A stretch of DNA of 64,000 nucleotides, taken from Cyclina sinensis (lineage: Eukaryota > Mollusca > Bivalvia > Venerida > Veneridae). Of the stretch, positions 62,571 through 64,000 are shown piece after piece; position 1 is the stretch's first letter, and the number at the start of each line of letters is the position of its first letter. The notes under the pieces were generated by a model. It was not told where the DNA came from and ran no database searches. It saw nothing but the letters and a program-made list of their open reading frames with translations. A program made the translations under genes and the position numbers. The stretch covers positions 28,732,882-28,796,881 of the forward strand of contig JAAONU010000006.1 of assembly GCA_012932295.1 (NCBI GenBank), given 5' to 3'.

Positions 62571-64000
62571 ACTCAAATTGTTTTTCACTTGGGCCTGTTG
62601 TTTAACTTGGCTTATTATTTATTATCCAGCACTTAGAAAAGTGGAGCATGCTGTCTGCGGACAGGTCTTGTTGTACTTGGACTAGAATGCTGTCTTTTCC
62701 AGCAGGCTCTTTTTTACGTTTTCAGTTATTCTAACAGAGTATCCAAGGGCGACACAAATGTTCAACTGAACACCCATCTAGTTTAATCAGAAACAGTTAC
62801 AGTTTTTGTTGGTTATTTCATTGGTATAATAATATTTTCTCTAAAAAATGTTGTTTGAGAAATGGTTACACCTAACAAACTAAAGGTAAGGCTGTACTGA
62901 AAATGCGAGAGAGAGATATTATACTCTGCAGTATGCAGTGAAAAGTTCAGTCTGTATAACAGTGCATTCTACTTTACATCACAAAGAAGTTTGGTTTCTG
63001 TATGGGTTTAGGGCGACTTTTCAAAGGTTCTTTAATGTTTGAATTTGTGAACATTGTACACATTATTTGAGAAATTCTGCAACAAGTACCAATAGCGAAC
63101 AGCTGTGGAAATAAATATTGAAAGAATAAAGGTACCACGTACATGCCTTATGTTATTTAATTATTGCATTTAGTAAAATATTCGGATAAGTTATCTAAAC
63201 ACGAAAGATCTTTATGCGTAGGATATTGCCTTGTTGTAAATCTAAGTCACTCCGTAAGCCTTGTTGTATTTCGTAATTCTTCACGTGTGTAGAATTGGAT
63301 TGCATTTGTTACAAACACAAACAAATCTGAGAACAACTACGATTTTACCTTGTTATAATTCCCAGGCGAGTTTAACTGCTCTCATCTCTCTGAAAATAGA
63401 ATTCGCTTTTTCTTCTTCAGACCACATATATCTGTGTAAATAGGTATCATACCAGTTTTTCATGTGACAAAGACTGATATCTTACTGTGTTGGTCTCATT
63501 GTCAATAAACAGGGTAGGACTCAGCTACATGGTATCGTACAGTAGTATTTGACTGATTAATCGATTTGTCGATTATTCGTTAACTACGTCGTGCACCTGA
63601 TTGGCTGTTATGACGAGTCAGCATAGCTCTCACGGTAAATAGAGCTGGATTTTGGTAAGCATTGTCCAATTCTGTTAAATCCTGTAAAATTAGATAGACG
63701 TATCTCAACGGGCAACCGTTTCCTGTGAATAAACATGTTCTAAATATGGGCACAAACAAAACGTTTCTCAAAGGCCGTTACATAATGGATCATTTGACTG
63801 TGCTGTGTTGTTAGGAATGTCGTTACGTAACATGCATTGTTGTTTCTTTATTTGAAAAGTTACCGTTAATTGTCATTGTTGGTCTTGCAAGTTACAGTAC
63901 ACACTCAAATAACGAAAACTGATATTGAGAAAATGCATGAAGGCTTTGGAACGTCGTCCTTATTTGTGCCCTTTAACTGTTGTATGGAAATAAAGAACAT
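62571..64000. other. Right end of window, nothing recognised
   Basis: No exon, RNA gene or repeat family was recognised. A short direct/inverted AT stretch (GATTAATCGATTTGTCGATTATTCG) occurs near 63556, without further context. Confidence 0.4.

Overview
The window looks like a stretch of a marine bivalve (probably heterodont) nuclear genome. It is AT-rich and gene-poor, its genes are split by GT-AG introns, and it carries many short dispersed repeats of the kind common in molluscs. The species is an inference; no mitochondrial or bacterial gene organisation is present. Only two intact protein-coding genes can be supported, and both had to be assembled by hand from exons: a secreted four-EF-hand calcium-binding protein (2065-4840, five exons, 158 residues) and an opsin (53868-61652, four exons, 333 residues) that keeps the retinal-binding lysine.

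Layout. 1-2064: non-coding apart from one hairpin. 2065-4900: EF-hand gene with a palindromic TTAA-flanked MITE in intron 3. 4900-12450: intergenic, with several inverted-repeat elements, tRNA-like SINE relics, a G-tract and dispersed repeats. 12452-12494: AACAT microsatellite. 12671-16401: a 3.7-kb minisatellite of about 110 copies of a 34-bp unit with higher-order structure. 17331-18702: a broken OTU-type cysteine protease gene split by a dispersed repeat.

18513-46390: three head-to-tail copies (A, B, C) of an 8.7-8.8-kb segment. Each unit opens inside the OTU coding sequence and closes with an antisense fragment of a PIF1/Helitron-type helicase C-terminus. Copies A and C carry private insertions, so B and C supply empty sites. 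The relationships among copies change along the unit: B and C agree in most of it, but A and C agree over about 1.2 kb. That pattern suggests gene conversion.

46391-53867: intergenic repeats, including a foldback element and 27-bp repeats. 53868-61652: the opsin, with an antisense LINE 3' end in intron 1, two inverted-repeat elements in intron 2 and a tandem-core element in intron 3. 61925-62570: a C-rich minisatellite. 62571-64000: nothing recognised.

The two genes have no evident functional link. The main biology here is genome dynamics: segmental tandem duplication, transposon insertion with dated empty sites, and minisatellite expansion. OTU plus PIF1-type helicase pieces in one unit fit decayed Helitron/Helentron material, but the two pieces point in opposite directions, so a simple intact element is not shown.
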